Source: Paractinoplanes rishiriensis (lineage in GTDB: Bacteria > Actinomycetota > Actinomycetes > Mycobacteriales > Micromonosporaceae). Taken from it: a stretch of DNA of 64,000 bases. A program made the translations under genes and the position numbers. The stretch spans positions 37,089-101,088 of the forward strand of contig NZ_BOMV01000011.1 of NCBI RefSeq assembly GCF_016862375.1. Direction: 5' to 3'. This document shows positions 8,795 through 16,447 of the stretch, in pieces (within the stretch, counting starts at the first letter, position 1; every line of letters begins with the position of its first letter). The notes under the pieces were generated by a model that was not told the DNA's origin, did not search any database, and worked only from the letters and a program-made list of their open reading frames with translations.

Positions 8795-9813
8795 AGCGGG
8801 TTCTCGGCGCCGGCGCAGTGGTTGCCGTCGCGGTTGCCGCGACCGTGTGGCGCTGGCCGGCCGCTTCTCAGCCACCCGCTCCCAAACCGGGTGCCACCGC
8901 GACCGTCACCAAGCGGGACCTGGTGGTCACCGAGGAGGTCAAGGGTGATCTCGGCTATGCCGGCCAGCGCGACCTCACCGTGCACCGGGCCGGTGTGGTG
9001 ACCGCGCTGGCGGCCGAGGGAGCGACGATCAAAAGCAGACAGATCCTGTACGCGGTGAACCTCGAACCCACCGTGCTGCTCACCGGGAAGGTGCCGGCGT
9101 ACCGGGTGCTGAACACCGACTCGGCAGACGGCGAAGACGTGCGCCAGCTGGAGACGGCGTTGAAAGCACTCGGACATTCGCTGACGGTCGACGACCACTT
9201 CTCGGCAGCCACCGCGGACGCCGTCGAGGACTGGGAGGAGGACCTCGGCCGCGCCGGCCCGGACGGCACGGTCGAGCTGGGCGACGTGGTGTTCGCCCCC
9301 GGCAACCTGCGGGTGGTGAGCCGTCCCGCGCCGGTCGGCGCGCAGGTCGGGCCGGCCGCGCCGGTGCTGACCGTGTCGTCGGCCGTCAAGGTCGCCGAGG
9401 TGGACCTGGAGGTCGACAAGTCCGGCCTGGTGGCGGCGGGGGATGCGGTGAGCGTACGGCTGCCGGACGGCCGGGAGACCCCGGGCAAGGTGGCCATCGT
9501 CGGCACCGACGCGCAGGACAACCCGGCCGACCCGGACGCCGACCCGACCGTCACCATGGAGGTGACCCTGACCAGGCCGGCCGACGCGGCGGCGTTCGAC
9601 AGCGGTGCGGTGACGGTGACCATCGAGCAGTCCCGCGACGAGGGCGTGCTGACCGTGCCGGTGATCGCGCTGCTGGCGCTGGCCGAGGGCGGCTACGCGG
9701 TGCAGGCCGCCGGCCAGTCCCGGCTCACCGGCGTCGAGGTGGGCACGGTCACCGACGAGTTCGCCGAGGTCACCGGAGTGTCCGAGGGCCTCGCGGTGGT
9801 GGTGCCGTCGTGA
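8791..9813 (+). CDS. Membrane-fusion (HlyD/MacA-like) protein with peptidoglycan-binding domain
   Basis: 340 residues. A single N-terminal membrane anchor is followed by a periplasmic-adaptor fold: lipoyl/barrel-sandwich segments (GVVTALAAEGATI, LYAVNLEPTVLLTG) enclosing a PG_binding_1 module at about residues 115-160 (EDVRQLETALKALGH), then beta-barrel segments. The GTG start at 8791 overlaps the lipoprotein stop (GTGA). With the ATPase and permease that follow it forms an ABC export system of MacAB type. The cell-wall-binding module fits an organism that has no conventional outer membrane. Confidence 0.88.
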   Translation: MKRVLGAGAVVAVAVAATVWRWPAASQPPAPKPGATATVTKRDLVVTEEVKGDLGYAGQRDLTVHRAGVVTALAAEGATIKSRQILYAVNLEPTVLLTGKVPAYRVLNTDSADGEDVRQLETALKALGHSLTVDDHFSAATADAVEDWEEDLGRAGPDGTVELGDVVFAPGNLRVVSRPAPVGAQVGPAAPVLTVSSAVKVAEVDLEVDKSGLVAAGDAVSVRLPDGRETPGKVAIVGTDAQDNPADPDADPTVTMEVTLTRPADAAAFDSGAVTVTIEQSRDEGVLTVPVIALLALAEGGYAVQAAGQSRLTGVEVGTVTDEFAEVTGVSEGLAVVVPS

Positions 9814-10505
9814 CCGTGCTGGAACTGCGCGACGTCGTGAAGACGTACGACACCGACCCGCCCACCCCGGTCCTGCACGGTGTCAGCCTGACCGTGCAGC
9901 CCGGTGAACTGCTCGCCGTCGTGGGCCCGTCCGGCTCCGGCAAGACCACCCTGATGAACATCGTCGGCACCCTGGAACGGCCCACCAGCGGCCTGGTCCG
10001 GGTCACCGGGCACGACGTGTCCGGACTGTCCGACCGCGACCTGTCGGCGCTGCGCGGCCAGGCCATCGGCTTCGTGTTCCAGCAGTTCTTCCTGCTCTCC
10101 GGGATGAGCGCGCTGGACAACGTCGCGGACGGCCTGCTCTATCACGGCGTCTCCCGCTCGGGTCGCCGGCACCGCGCCGCCGAGGCCCTCGACCGGGTCG
10201 GCCTGGGCCACCGGCTGAGCCACCATCCGCAGAAACTGTCCGGCGGTGAGCGGCAGCGGGTCGCCATCGCCCGCGCCCTGGTCGGCCGGCCGTCGGTGGT
10301 CCTGGCCGACGAGCCGACCGGTTCCCTGGACAGCGCCTCCGGCGAGTCGATCGTGGCCCTGCTGCACGAACTGCACGCCGGCGGCGCCACCATCGTCGTG
10401 ATCACCCACGACCGGGAGATCGCGGCCGGCCTGCCCCGGCAGGTCACCATGCGCGACGGCCGGATCGCCCAGGACACCGGCGCGCCACTGGCGGTGACCC
10501 GGTGA
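9810..10505 (+). CDS. ABC transporter ATPase, MacB/LolD type
   Basis: 231 residues with all ABC motifs: Walker A GPSGSGKT near residue 41, Q-loop (FVFQQFFLL), signature LSGGERQR, Walker B VVLADEP and the switch histidine in VVITHD. It starts with GTG on a GTGA overlap with the adaptor gene and ends on another with the permease. It powers the downstream MacB-like permease. The likely job is export or extraction of an envelope compound such as a peptide or lipid; the substrate cannot be told from sequence. Confidence 0.95.
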   Translation: MTVLELRDVVKTYDTDPPTPVLHGVSLTVQPGELLAVVGPSGSGKTTLMNIVGTLERPTSGLVRVTGHDVSGLSDRDLSALRGQAIGFVFQQFFLLSGMSALDNVADGLLYHGVSRSGRRHRAAEALDRVGLGHRLSHHPQKLSGGERQRVAIARALVGRPSVVLADEPTGSLDSASGESIVALLHELHAGGATIVVITHDREIAAGLPRQVTMRDGRIAQDTGAPLAVTR

Positions 10506-11692
10506 CCGCGACCCTGGAACGAAGCTCGCTGCACGCCGGCGACCTGCTCCGGGTCGGCTCGATCGGCCTGCGCACCCGCCGGACGCGGGCCGTGCTGTCC
10601 GCCCTGGGCATCGCGATCGGCATCGCCGCCATGGTGTCGGTGCTGGGCGTCTCCGACTCGTCGAAGGCCGACCTGCTGGCCTCGCTGGACCGCCTGGGAA
10701 CCAACCTGCTGACCGTGCAGGCCGGCGGCGGCATCGGCGGCGGCGAGACCACGCTGCCGGCGACCGCCGAACAGATGCTGGCCCGGATCGGCCCGGTCGA
10801 GCGGGTAGCGTCGGTCACGCCCGTCGACGGCACGGTGCGCCGCACCGACCTGGTCCCGTCGACCCACACCGGCGGCCTGACCGTGCAGGCGGCCGATCCC
10901 GCGCTGCTGGACACGCTGGCCGCCGAACTGGCAACCGGCGCCTGGCTGGACTCGACCCGCAGCGCCTTGCCGGTGACGGTGCTGGGCGCGGTGGCGGCCG
11001 AACGCCTGGGCGTCACCACCGGCGCCAAGGTGTGGGTGGCCGACCAGTGGTTCTCGGTGATCGGCGTGCTGCGCCCGGTCGAACTGGCCCAGGACCTGGA
11101 CCGCAGCGTCCTGATCGGCCGCGACCTGGCGATCAGCGCGTTAGGCGCCGACGAGGCCCCAGGCACGGTCTACTTGCGCACCATGCCAAATTCTGTGGAT
11201 GCCGTACGCGGCGTGGTGGCGGCCACGGCCAACCCGCGCGACCCCGACCAGGTGACCGTCTCCCGCCCTTCCGACGCGATAGCCGCCAAGGCCGCCGCGA
11301 GCAGCGCCTTCACCAACCTGTTCCTGGCCCTGGGCGCGGTGGCCCTGCTGGTAGGCGGCGTAGGAATCGCCAACGTCATGGTCATCTCGGTCCTGGAACG
11401 CCGCTCCGAGATCGGCTTGCGCCGCGCCCTGGGCGCCACCCGCCGCCACATCAGCGCCCAGTTCCTGGCCGAGGCGGTGCTGCTGTCCGCAATAGGCGGC
11501 CTGGGCGGCGCGCTGCTGGGCACCGCGATCACGGCGGTATACGACCTGCTGCGCGGCTGGCCGCTCCTGGTGCCCACCACGGGGATAGCCGGCGGTTTCG
11601 CCGCCGCGGTGCTGATCGGGGCGGTGGCCGGCCTGTACCCGGCGGTGCGAGCCAGCCGCCTGTCACCCACCGAGGCATTGAGGACGGTCTGA
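10502..11692 (+). CDS. MacB-like ABC transporter permease (FtsX superfamily)
   Basis: 396 residues. The first membrane helix is near residues 28-50, a large extracytoplasmic MacB_PCD domain follows, and three C-terminal helices belong to the FtsX domain (NLFLALGAVALLVGGVGIANVM; SEIGLRRALGATRRHI coupling helix). The GTG start overlaps the ATPase stop by 4 bp. It closes the four-gene lipoprotein-adaptor-ATPase-permease operon. Downstream the sequence turns at once into repetitive non-coding DNA with no classical terminator. Confidence 0.94.
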   Translation: MTATLERSSLHAGDLLRVGSIGLRTRRTRAVLSALGIAIGIAAMVSVLGVSDSSKADLLASLDRLGTNLLTVQAGGGIGGGETTLPATAEQMLARIGPVERVASVTPVDGTVRRTDLVPSTHTGGLTVQAADPALLDTLAAELATGAWLDSTRSALPVTVLGAVAAERLGVTTGAKVWVADQWFSVIGVLRPVELAQDLDRSVLIGRDLAISALGADEAPGTVYLRTMPNSVDAVRGVVAATANPRDPDQVTVSRPSDAIAAKAAASSAFTNLFLALGAVALLVGGVGIANVMVISVLERRSEIGLRRALGATRRHISAQFLAEAVLLSAIGGLGGALLGTAITAVYDLLRGWPLLVPTTGIAGGFAAAVLIGAVAGLYPAVRASRLSPTEALRTV

Positions 11693-11812
11693 TTATCCGG
11701 TGCCGGGCCGCCGCCCCTCAGCTGGCGGCGGAGCCCCCGGTTAGGTGGCGGCGGAGCCCGGTTAGGCGCCAAAGTCCCGGTTGCGGTTCGCCGCGCCGCG
11801 CCGCGCCGCGCC

Positions 11813-11870
11813 CCGCCGCGCCCCATCCCGCCGCGCCCCATCCCGCCGCGCCCCATCCCGCCGCGCCCCC
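11813..11870. repeat. 15-bp tandem array, unit CCGCCGCGCCCCATC
   Basis: Three exact 15-bp units (11813-11827, 11828-11842, 11843-11857) followed by a degenerate fourth. A run of GCCGC-type 5-bp repeats lies just before it (about 11790-11812). On the minus strand it would read as Gly/Arg/Met/Asp repeats, with no sign of a real gene. Confidence 0.85.
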
Positions 11871-11889
11871 GCTCCGCCGCCCTCGCCCA

Positions 11890-11984
11890 CGGCCCGCAAA
11901 CGGCATATATCGCCTTTATCCCGCTCTGCGGAGTGGACGTTGTCGAGTTGCTGTTCGTCGATGACACGGGATCTACAAGATCTG
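11890..11984 (-). repeat. Copy 1 of a ~90-bp intergenic repeat (left arm of inverted pair)
   Basis: Read on the minus strand this matches 12294-12387 on the plus strand. A 35-bp core (11934-11968) is identical, and flanks are ~75-80% alike for about 90 bp in total. A third diverged copy lies near 24698-24800. The conserved core reads CATCGACGAACAGCAACTCG in the orientation of copy 2. No protein family or known element is recognised. Confidence 0.75.
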
Positions 11985-12147
11985 CCCCCCGGCCGGCCGG
12001 GCGGGTCGCGGTCGGGGATTGGGTTGAGGGCGGAGTGGGACGCCACCCGGGACGACCGCCGGGGGCGCTCGAGCGCCGACGTCCGGCACGGCCGCTCTCG
12101 CGGGACGCCTCGCTGCCGGCGATCTCGCCCTCCCGGTGTCCAATCGC

Positions 12148-12291
12148 TGGCGGAGTGGCGTTCCCGGGGGAGTGCTGCTCCCGGGGGAGTGCTGCTCCCG
12201 GGGGAGTGCTGCTCCCGGCGGAGTGCTGTCCCTGGCGGAGCTCAGTTCCCTGGGGAGCGGTTCCCGGCGGAGTGCTGTCCCCAGCGGATGT
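12148..12291. repeat. Array of 17-bp hairpin-forming units (GGGAG-TGCTG-CTCCC)
   Basis: Three exact units CGGGGGAGTGCTGCTCC at 12165-12181, 12182-12198 and 12199-12215, followed by degenerate units to about 12291 (CGGCGGAGTGCTGTCCC and similar). Each unit is itself an inverted repeat, with stem GGGAG/CTCCC and loop TGCTG, so a transcript could fold into a row of small hairpins. The array is enclosed by the long inverted repeats. Confidence 0.8.
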
Positions 12292-12293
12292 GC

Positions 12294-12387
12294 CGATCTT
12301 GTCGATCTCGTGTCATCGACGAACAGCAACTCGACAACGTCCATTCCGCACGCCGGATATAGGCGGAATACGCCGCTTTTTGCGGCG
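12294..12387 (+). repeat. Copy 2 of the ~90-bp intergenic repeat (right arm of inverted pair)
   Basis: Inverted relative to copy 1; the identical 35-bp core is at 12309-12343. The outer end carries a perfect hairpin CGCCGC-TTTTT-GCGGCG (12371-12387). Together the two arms bound a ~500-bp segment, the layout of a MITE-like element, although no target duplication or transposase is visible. Confidence 0.75.
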
Positions 12388-12406
12388 ATGAGGGGCGCTT
12401 GGCGGG

Positions 12407-12468
12407 CCGCCTGGCAGGGCGGCTGGCAGGGCGGCTGGCAGAGCGGCTGGCAGAGCGGCTGGCAGAAG
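12407..12468. repeat. 12-bp tandem array (GGCTGGCAGRGC)
   Basis: About five units of GGCTGGCAGGGC / GGCTGGCAGAGC in a row, 25 bp before the end of the minus-strand methyltransferase gene. No spacers of CRISPR type are present. It probably arose by slippage. Confidence 0.8.
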
Positions 12469-12493
12469 GGGGTGGACCGCCGGCGGCGGCGGG

Positions 12494-13282
12494 TCAGGGT
12501 TTGCGGGCTACTCCGCAGTACTGGTTGACGTCGGTGGTGGTGGTCTCGGGGGTGGGGCGCCAGCGGTTGCACGGGACCACGCCCGGGTCCAGCAGGTCGA
12601 GGCCGTCGAAGAACTGGGTGATCTCGGCGGCGCTGCGGTATTTGATTTTGGGGGTGCCGTGTTCGTTCCAGAAGGCGACGATGTCGTCGGCCTCGGCGGT
12701 GTTGATGTCGCGGCAGCCGTGGGCTATGGCCAGGTAGCTGCCGGACGGGACGGCGTCGACCAGGGCACGGACCACCTCGCGGGCCGCGTCGTCGTCGAGG
12801 ATGAAGTGCACGATGCCCAGCAGGGTCAGGGCAACGGGCTGGGAGAGGTCGAGGGTTTCGCGGGCGCGCTCGAGGATCGTGGCCGGGTCGTTGAGGTCGG
12901 CCTGGATGTAGTCGGTGCGGCCCTCGGTGGTGCTGGTCAGCAGGGCGCGCGCGTGCACCAGCACCAGCGGGTCGTTGTCGACGTAAACGATCCTGGTGTC
13001 GGGGGCCGCCTCCTGGGCCACCTCGTGCGTGTTGTCGGCGGTCGGCAGGCCGGTGCCGATGTCGAGGATCTGGCGGATGCCCTGGTCGGCGACCAGGTGG
13101 CGGACCATGCGGCGGAGGAAGCCGCGGTCCTCACGGGCCAGCGCGATGATCGACGGCAGCCGCCTCGCGATCTCGTCGCCGGCGAAGCGGTCGGACTCGA
13201 AGTTGTCCTTGCCGCCTAGCCAGTAGTTCCACAGCCGGGCCGAGTGTGGGACGGCGGTGTTCAGGTCGGGTGTGTCGGTCAT
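12494..13282 (-). CDS. SAM-dependent methyltransferase, DUF574 type
   Basis: 262 residues of the DUF574/Methyltransf_19 family, abundant in filamentous actinomycetes. Typical signs are the N-terminal SARLWNYWLGGKDNFESDR, the SAM motif ILDIGTGLPT, VYVDNDP (acidic loop binding ribose) and HFILDDD. The substrate is unknown for the family; some members have been linked to development or secondary metabolism. GGAG lies 6 bp before the ATG at 13282, which decides the start over upstream ATGs at 13294 and 13303. It lies 36 bp downstream of the TetR gene and may be cotranscribed with it. Confidence 0.9.
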   Translation of the reverse strand: MTDTPDLNTAVPHSARLWNYWLGGKDNFESDRFAGDEIARRLPSIIALAREDRGFLRRMVRHLVADQGIRQILDIGTGLPTADNTHEVAQEAAPDTRIVYVDNDPLVLVHARALLTSTTEGRTDYIQADLNDPATILERARETLDLSQPVALTLLGIVHFILDDDAAREVVRALVDAVPSGSYLAIAHGCRDINTAEADDIVAFWNEHGTPKIKYRSAAEITQFFDGLDLLDPGVVPCNRWRPTPETTTTDVNQYCGVARKP

Positions 13283-13318
13283 CCCCGGCTCCATTCGGTC
13301 CACAGTGGCCTGACGTGA

Positions 13319-13942
13319 TCAACATGGTACGTCAGGCCGGTCCAACCGGTGACCGGTGAACCCGCGCGCGTAGCTCAGGATCAGTTCGACCGCCTCGGCC
13401 ACGCCGATGGTCGGGTGCCGGGTGACGATCCGGCAGCCGTACGCGTCCTCGAGCGCCACCAGGTTGCGGGCGATGGTCAGCGCCGGGCCGGCCAGCGTGA
13501 ACACCCCCTGGGCGGCGCCCGATTCGAGGATGGTCTGGTACATCGACACCTGCCGGTCGTACAGCGTCGTCAGCAGCGCCGCATAGACCCGGTTGCGCCC
13601 GGCCGCACCGCCCAACTCGCACAGCAGCCGCACGTCGGTGTCGTCGGGACCGTCCGGCAGCCCGGACCGGATCGTCACCACCAGCTTGCCGGCCGGGTCG
13701 GCCACCTCGGCGACCCGGCGTACCCGGGCCTGGTAGAACCGCTCCAACCCGGCGTGGTGCGCGTCGAGCAGCAGGTCCTGGAGGTCGGAGTAGTGGTAGA
13801 GCACCGCACCCGAGGTGAGGCCGGCCTCGGCGGCCACCTGCTTGATCTGCACGCCGTCGGTGCCGTGCAGCACCATGGCGCGGCGGGCTGCCTCGATGAG
13901 GTCCTGCTGCCGGTCGGCGCGGCGTTTGCGGGGTGTGGTCAA
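13319..13942 (-). CDS. TetR-family transcriptional regulator
   Basis: About 207 residues. The N-terminal helix-turn-helix (AGLTSGAVLYHYSDLQDLL) is preceded by a basic arm (TPRKRRADRQQ). The C-terminal ligand domain is not family-specific. I place the start at TTG 13942 because AGGA lies 7 bp upstream; a TTG at 13981 has no such site. The gene is divergent from a methyltransferase, and the gap carries a 26-bp imperfect palindrome that is a good operator candidate. It probably represses itself and the neighbour, with release by a small ligand. Confidence 0.88.
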   Translation of the reverse strand: MTTPRKRRADRQQDLIEAARRAMVLHGTDGVQIKQVAAEAGLTSGAVLYHYSDLQDLLLDAHHAGLERFYQARVRRVAEVADPAGKLVVTIRSGLPDGPDDTDVRLLCELGGAAGRNRVYAALLTTLYDRQVSMYQTILESGAAQGVFTLAGPALTIARNLVALEDAYGCRIVTRHPTIGVAEAVELILSYARGFTGHRLDRPDVPC

Positions 13943-13986
13943 CGATGCGTCCTGCCTGACGGTTGGCGGAGCTTGCCGCAACCCTA

Positions 13987-14012
13987 CTCGCGACCGGTTG
14001 GCCGGTTACGAG
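13987..14012. promoter_or_regulatory. Predicted TetR operator, 11-4-11 inverted repeat
   Basis: Left arm CTCGCGACCGG, spacer TTGG, right arm CCGGTTACGAG. The arms match in 9 of 11 positions. It sits between the TetR start (13942) and the divergent methyltransferase start (14041), 28 bp before the latter. Assignment to this TetR is by position only. Confidence 0.5.
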
Positions 14013-14040
14013 CCGCCGAGTAAGTGGGAGACTACCGATT

Positions 14041-14856
14041 GTGAATGCCTTCCGAACTTTCGAGGAGGCCGGTTGGCGGCATCTGGCGGCCGCGTACGAC
14101 CGCATGATCGGCCACATCACCGGCCGGGTGGCCGGGCCGTTGCTGGACGCGGCCCGGGTGACCACCGGAACCAGAATGCTCGACCTGGCCTGCGGCCCGG
14201 GTTACGCGGCCGCCGCCGCCGCCCGCCGGGGCGCGGTGCCGGTCGGCGTGGACCTCTCGCCCGCCATGGTGGCCCTGGCCCGGTATAGGCATCCGGGCCT
14301 CGACTTCCGTGAGGCGAGCGCCGAGGCCCTGCCGTTCGCGTCGTCCCGCTTCGACGCCGTGGTCGGCAACTTCGTCCTGCCGCACCTGTCCGAACCCGAG
14401 GTGGTGGTGGGGGAGTGCGTCCGGGTCCTGAAGCCCGGCGGCCGGCTCGCGCTGTCCGCCTGGGACCGGCCGGAGCGGGCGCGCTTCGTCGGCGTGCTTG
14501 TGGAGGCGATCGCGGAGGTCGGACCGCCACCGCCGGCGGACCTGCCCGACGGGCCGCCCTTCTTCCGGTATGCGGACACCGGCGAGATTGGCACATTGTT
14601 AACCGGAGCTGGGCTGGCCGACGTCACGGTCACCACGATGGCGTTCGAGCACCACCTGGCGAGCGCCGACGAGTTGTGGGACGGCCTGCTCGACGGAACC
14701 GTCCGGACCTCGGCTTTGGTGGCCGGGCAGAGCGCCGAGACCCGGGACATGATCAGGGCCTCGTTCAATCGGCGGCTGGCACCGTACACTCGCCCGGACG
14801 GACTCGTGATGCCCGTCTCAGTGGTGCTTGCCCGCGGAACGACGCCACGATCTTGA
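14041..14856 (+). CDS. Class I SAM-dependent methyltransferase
   Basis: 271 residues of the UbiE/Methyltransf_11 type. Motif I is LDLACGPGYAAAAAA, motif II ends VGVDLSPAM, then EALPFASSRFDAVVGNFVLPHL and a post-motif LKPGGRLALSAWDRP. Members methylate small molecules. GGGAG lies 10 bp before the GTG. The C-terminal 100 residues resemble those of tailoring or detoxifying methyltransferases. It is divergent from TetR with a palindromic site between, so it is likely induced when the TetR ligand appears. The substrate is unknown. Confidence 0.88.
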   Translation: MNAFRTFEEAGWRHLAAAYDRMIGHITGRVAGPLLDAARVTTGTRMLDLACGPGYAAAAAARRGAVPVGVDLSPAMVALARYRHPGLDFREASAEALPFASSRFDAVVGNFVLPHLSEPEVVVGECVRVLKPGGRLALSAWDRPERARFVGVLVEAIAEVGPPPPADLPDGPPFFRYADTGEIGTLLTGAGLADVTVTTMAFEHHLASADELWDGLLDGTVRTSALVAGQSAETRDMIRASFNRRLAPYTRPDGLVMPVSVVLARGTTPRS

Positions 14857-14983
14857 AACATCGCCGTTTCACCCCTGATACTCCTAGCATGCGGGAATGC
14901 GACGATATTCTTCGATCCGACGCATGCCCGCCTTACGTATCCCGTAGTGCTGGGCCAGGTAACCCGGTGAGCGGAGGTGTTCG

Positions 14984-16426
14984 GTGACCGACCAGTTCGA
15001 CAGGTCGTCGTCCGCGCAGAGACGCGCGAACGTCGCGAGGCGCCTGTTGGGCCAGAGTGGGTCCGAGACACCGGCCGACACCGGCGATCCGGGCATCCCG
15101 GCCAGTGGTAACGCGCCCTCGCTGCCGGTCAGCAAATACCCGCCGGGCACACCCATCGGCCAGGTGCCGCCGAGCGCCCCGCCCAGCGGCTCGCGGCTGG
15201 TGAGCAAGGAGGCCGCCGGGCTTCCGCCGGCTGATCCGGCCGGCGGTCCACGCCCGCCGGCCGGCACCACGTCGGCTTCCGGCCGGCCCACCGTCGCGAT
15301 GCCGTCGTCGATGCGCAAGCAGCCGCAGCAGCCGGCGTTGCCGCCCAGCTCGCTCGGCCTGCCGTCGGCGGGCCTGCCGCCGGCCGTCGGGATCCCGTCC
15401 GCGGGCATGCCGCCGGCCGACGTCCCGGCCGCCGGCCCGCCGGCGGCGAACTGGCCGCCGGTCCGCAGCTACGCCAACGAGCCCACCGACCAGTTGCCGC
15501 TGGTGCCGACCTCGGTGGCGGCCCGGTCCGAGGCCGCCGAGCCGCCGCGCAGCCTGCTCGGCAAGCGGCCGCCGCCGCCGCGGGTGGCCGGCCGGGCCGT
15601 GCTGGTCTACGAGCCGCAGGTCAAGAAGCCGTGGCGGCTGTGGGTGTTCACCGCCGTGCTGGTCTCGCTCACCGTGGGCGTGGTGCTCGGGCAGGCCGAG
15701 GCCTACCAGCCGGCCACGAACCGGTCGTCGGCCGGCACGGTGGGCGTGGTGCCGCCGCCCGTGCAGCCGTCCGACGTGGTGCAGACCGCCCCGGTGGCGG
15801 GCCCGCCACCGGCCCTGATCAGCGCGCCGCTCGGCCAGGTCAAGACCCGGCAGCTCGAGGTCACCGGCAACGCCGCGATGCTGCGCTTCCGCACCGCCGA
15901 CCTCGGTGACGTGCTGTTCAACATCTCCGGCCTGGACGCGTCCACCAACCCGGCGGTGACCGACACCAAGGGCGGCACCACGCTGACCATCACGCCGACC
16001 GGTGCGCCCGGCACGGTGGGTGCCGAGGTCGTGCTGAGCACCAAGGTGGCGTGGACGGTGAAGCTCACGGCCGGCACCACCGAGCTCGACCTCGACGCGC
16101 GGGCCGGCGGCATCGCGGCGCTGGACATCGCCGGCGGGGCCGCCCGCTCGGTGCTGCAACTGCCCAAGCCGAAGGGCACCGTGCCGCTGACCGTGGCCGG
16201 CACGATGGGCGAGCTCACCGTGCGCACCGAGGCCGGCGCGCCGGTCCGGGTCCGGCTCGGCAAGGGCGCCGCGACCGCCACCGTGGCCGGCAAGACGACC
16301 ACGGCGGTCAAGGCCGGCAGCACCCTCACCGAGCCCGGCTGGCGGTCGGCCAGGACCCGCTACGACGTCCGGACCACCGGCGACGTGACCACCCTGATCG
16401 TCGACCGGCTGGTCAACGCCCGGTAA
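14984..16426 (+). CDS. Proline-rich single-pass membrane protein with extracellular beta-rich domain
   Basis: 480 residues, function not recognised. Residues 1-215 are cytoplasmic, disordered and rich in Pro/Ala/Gly/Ser. KKPWR and a single membrane helix (~219-236) follow, giving N-in/C-out topology. Residues 241-480 form an extracellular domain of regular short beta-strand motifs (TTLTITP, GAEVVLSTK, TTELDLDARAGG, GELTVRTEAG), suggestive of a beta-solenoid or adhesin-like fold. GGAGG lies 6 bp before the GTG. The 3' end has been duplicated in frame (see 16409). It could link a cytoplasmic partner to the envelope; this is inference. Confidence 0.75.
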   Translation: MTDQFDRSSSAQRRANVARRLLGQSGSETPADTGDPGIPASGNAPSLPVSKYPPGTPIGQVPPSAPPSGSRLVSKEAAGLPPADPAGGPRPPAGTTSASGRPTVAMPSSMRKQPQQPALPPSSLGLPSAGLPPAVGIPSAGMPPADVPAAGPPAANWPPVRSYANEPTDQLPLVPTSVAARSEAAEPPRSLLGKRPPPPRVAGRAVLVYEPQVKKPWRLWVFTAVLVSLTVGVVLGQAEAYQPATNRSSAGTVGVVPPPVQPSDVVQTAPVAGPPPALISAPLGQVKTRQLEVTGNAAMLRFRTADLGDVLFNISGLDASTNPAVTDTKGGTTLTITPTGAPGTVGAEVVLSTKVAWTVKLTAGTTELDLDARAGGIAALDIAGGAARSVLQLPKPKGTVPLTVAGTMGELTVRTEAGAPVRVRLGKGAATATVAGKTTTAVKAGSTLTEPGWRSARTRYDVRTTGDVTTLIVDRLVNAR

Positions 16427-16447
16427 AGGCTGGTCAACGCCCGGTGA
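16409..16447. repeat. 21-bp tandem duplication spanning the ends of two convergent genes
   Basis: CTGGTCAACGCCCGGT occurs at 16409 and again 21 bp later. The first copy ends the plus-strand membrane protein with TAA; the second, still in frame, would end it with TGA. The stop of the convergent FAD oxidoreductase (16434) lies inside the second copy. Confidence 0.85.

Larger units (their letters stand above)
11693..12493. other. Repeat-rich intergenic region without a credible gene
   Basis: Some 800 bp between the permease and a methyltransferase. Open frames cross it on both strands, but they translate to low-complexity Arg/Gly/Ala/Pro repeats and are not credible proteins. In order it holds two copies of a ~22-bp unit (GGCGGCGGAGCC...GGTTAGG, about 11713-11765), a 15-bp tandem array, a long inverted-repeat pair enclosing a hairpin array, and a 12-bp tandem array. 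These are listed separately. Confidence 0.8.

Noticed and set aside
12148..12291. Possible CRISPR array
   Set aside because: Units are 17 bp, contiguous and without unique spacers; no cas genes are present.
11761..12572. Repeat-coded proteins (Gly-Met-Arg or Ala-Pro-Arg repeats) on either strand
   Set aside because: The frames follow the DNA tandem repeats and stay open in several frames at once, with no start signal or conserved core.
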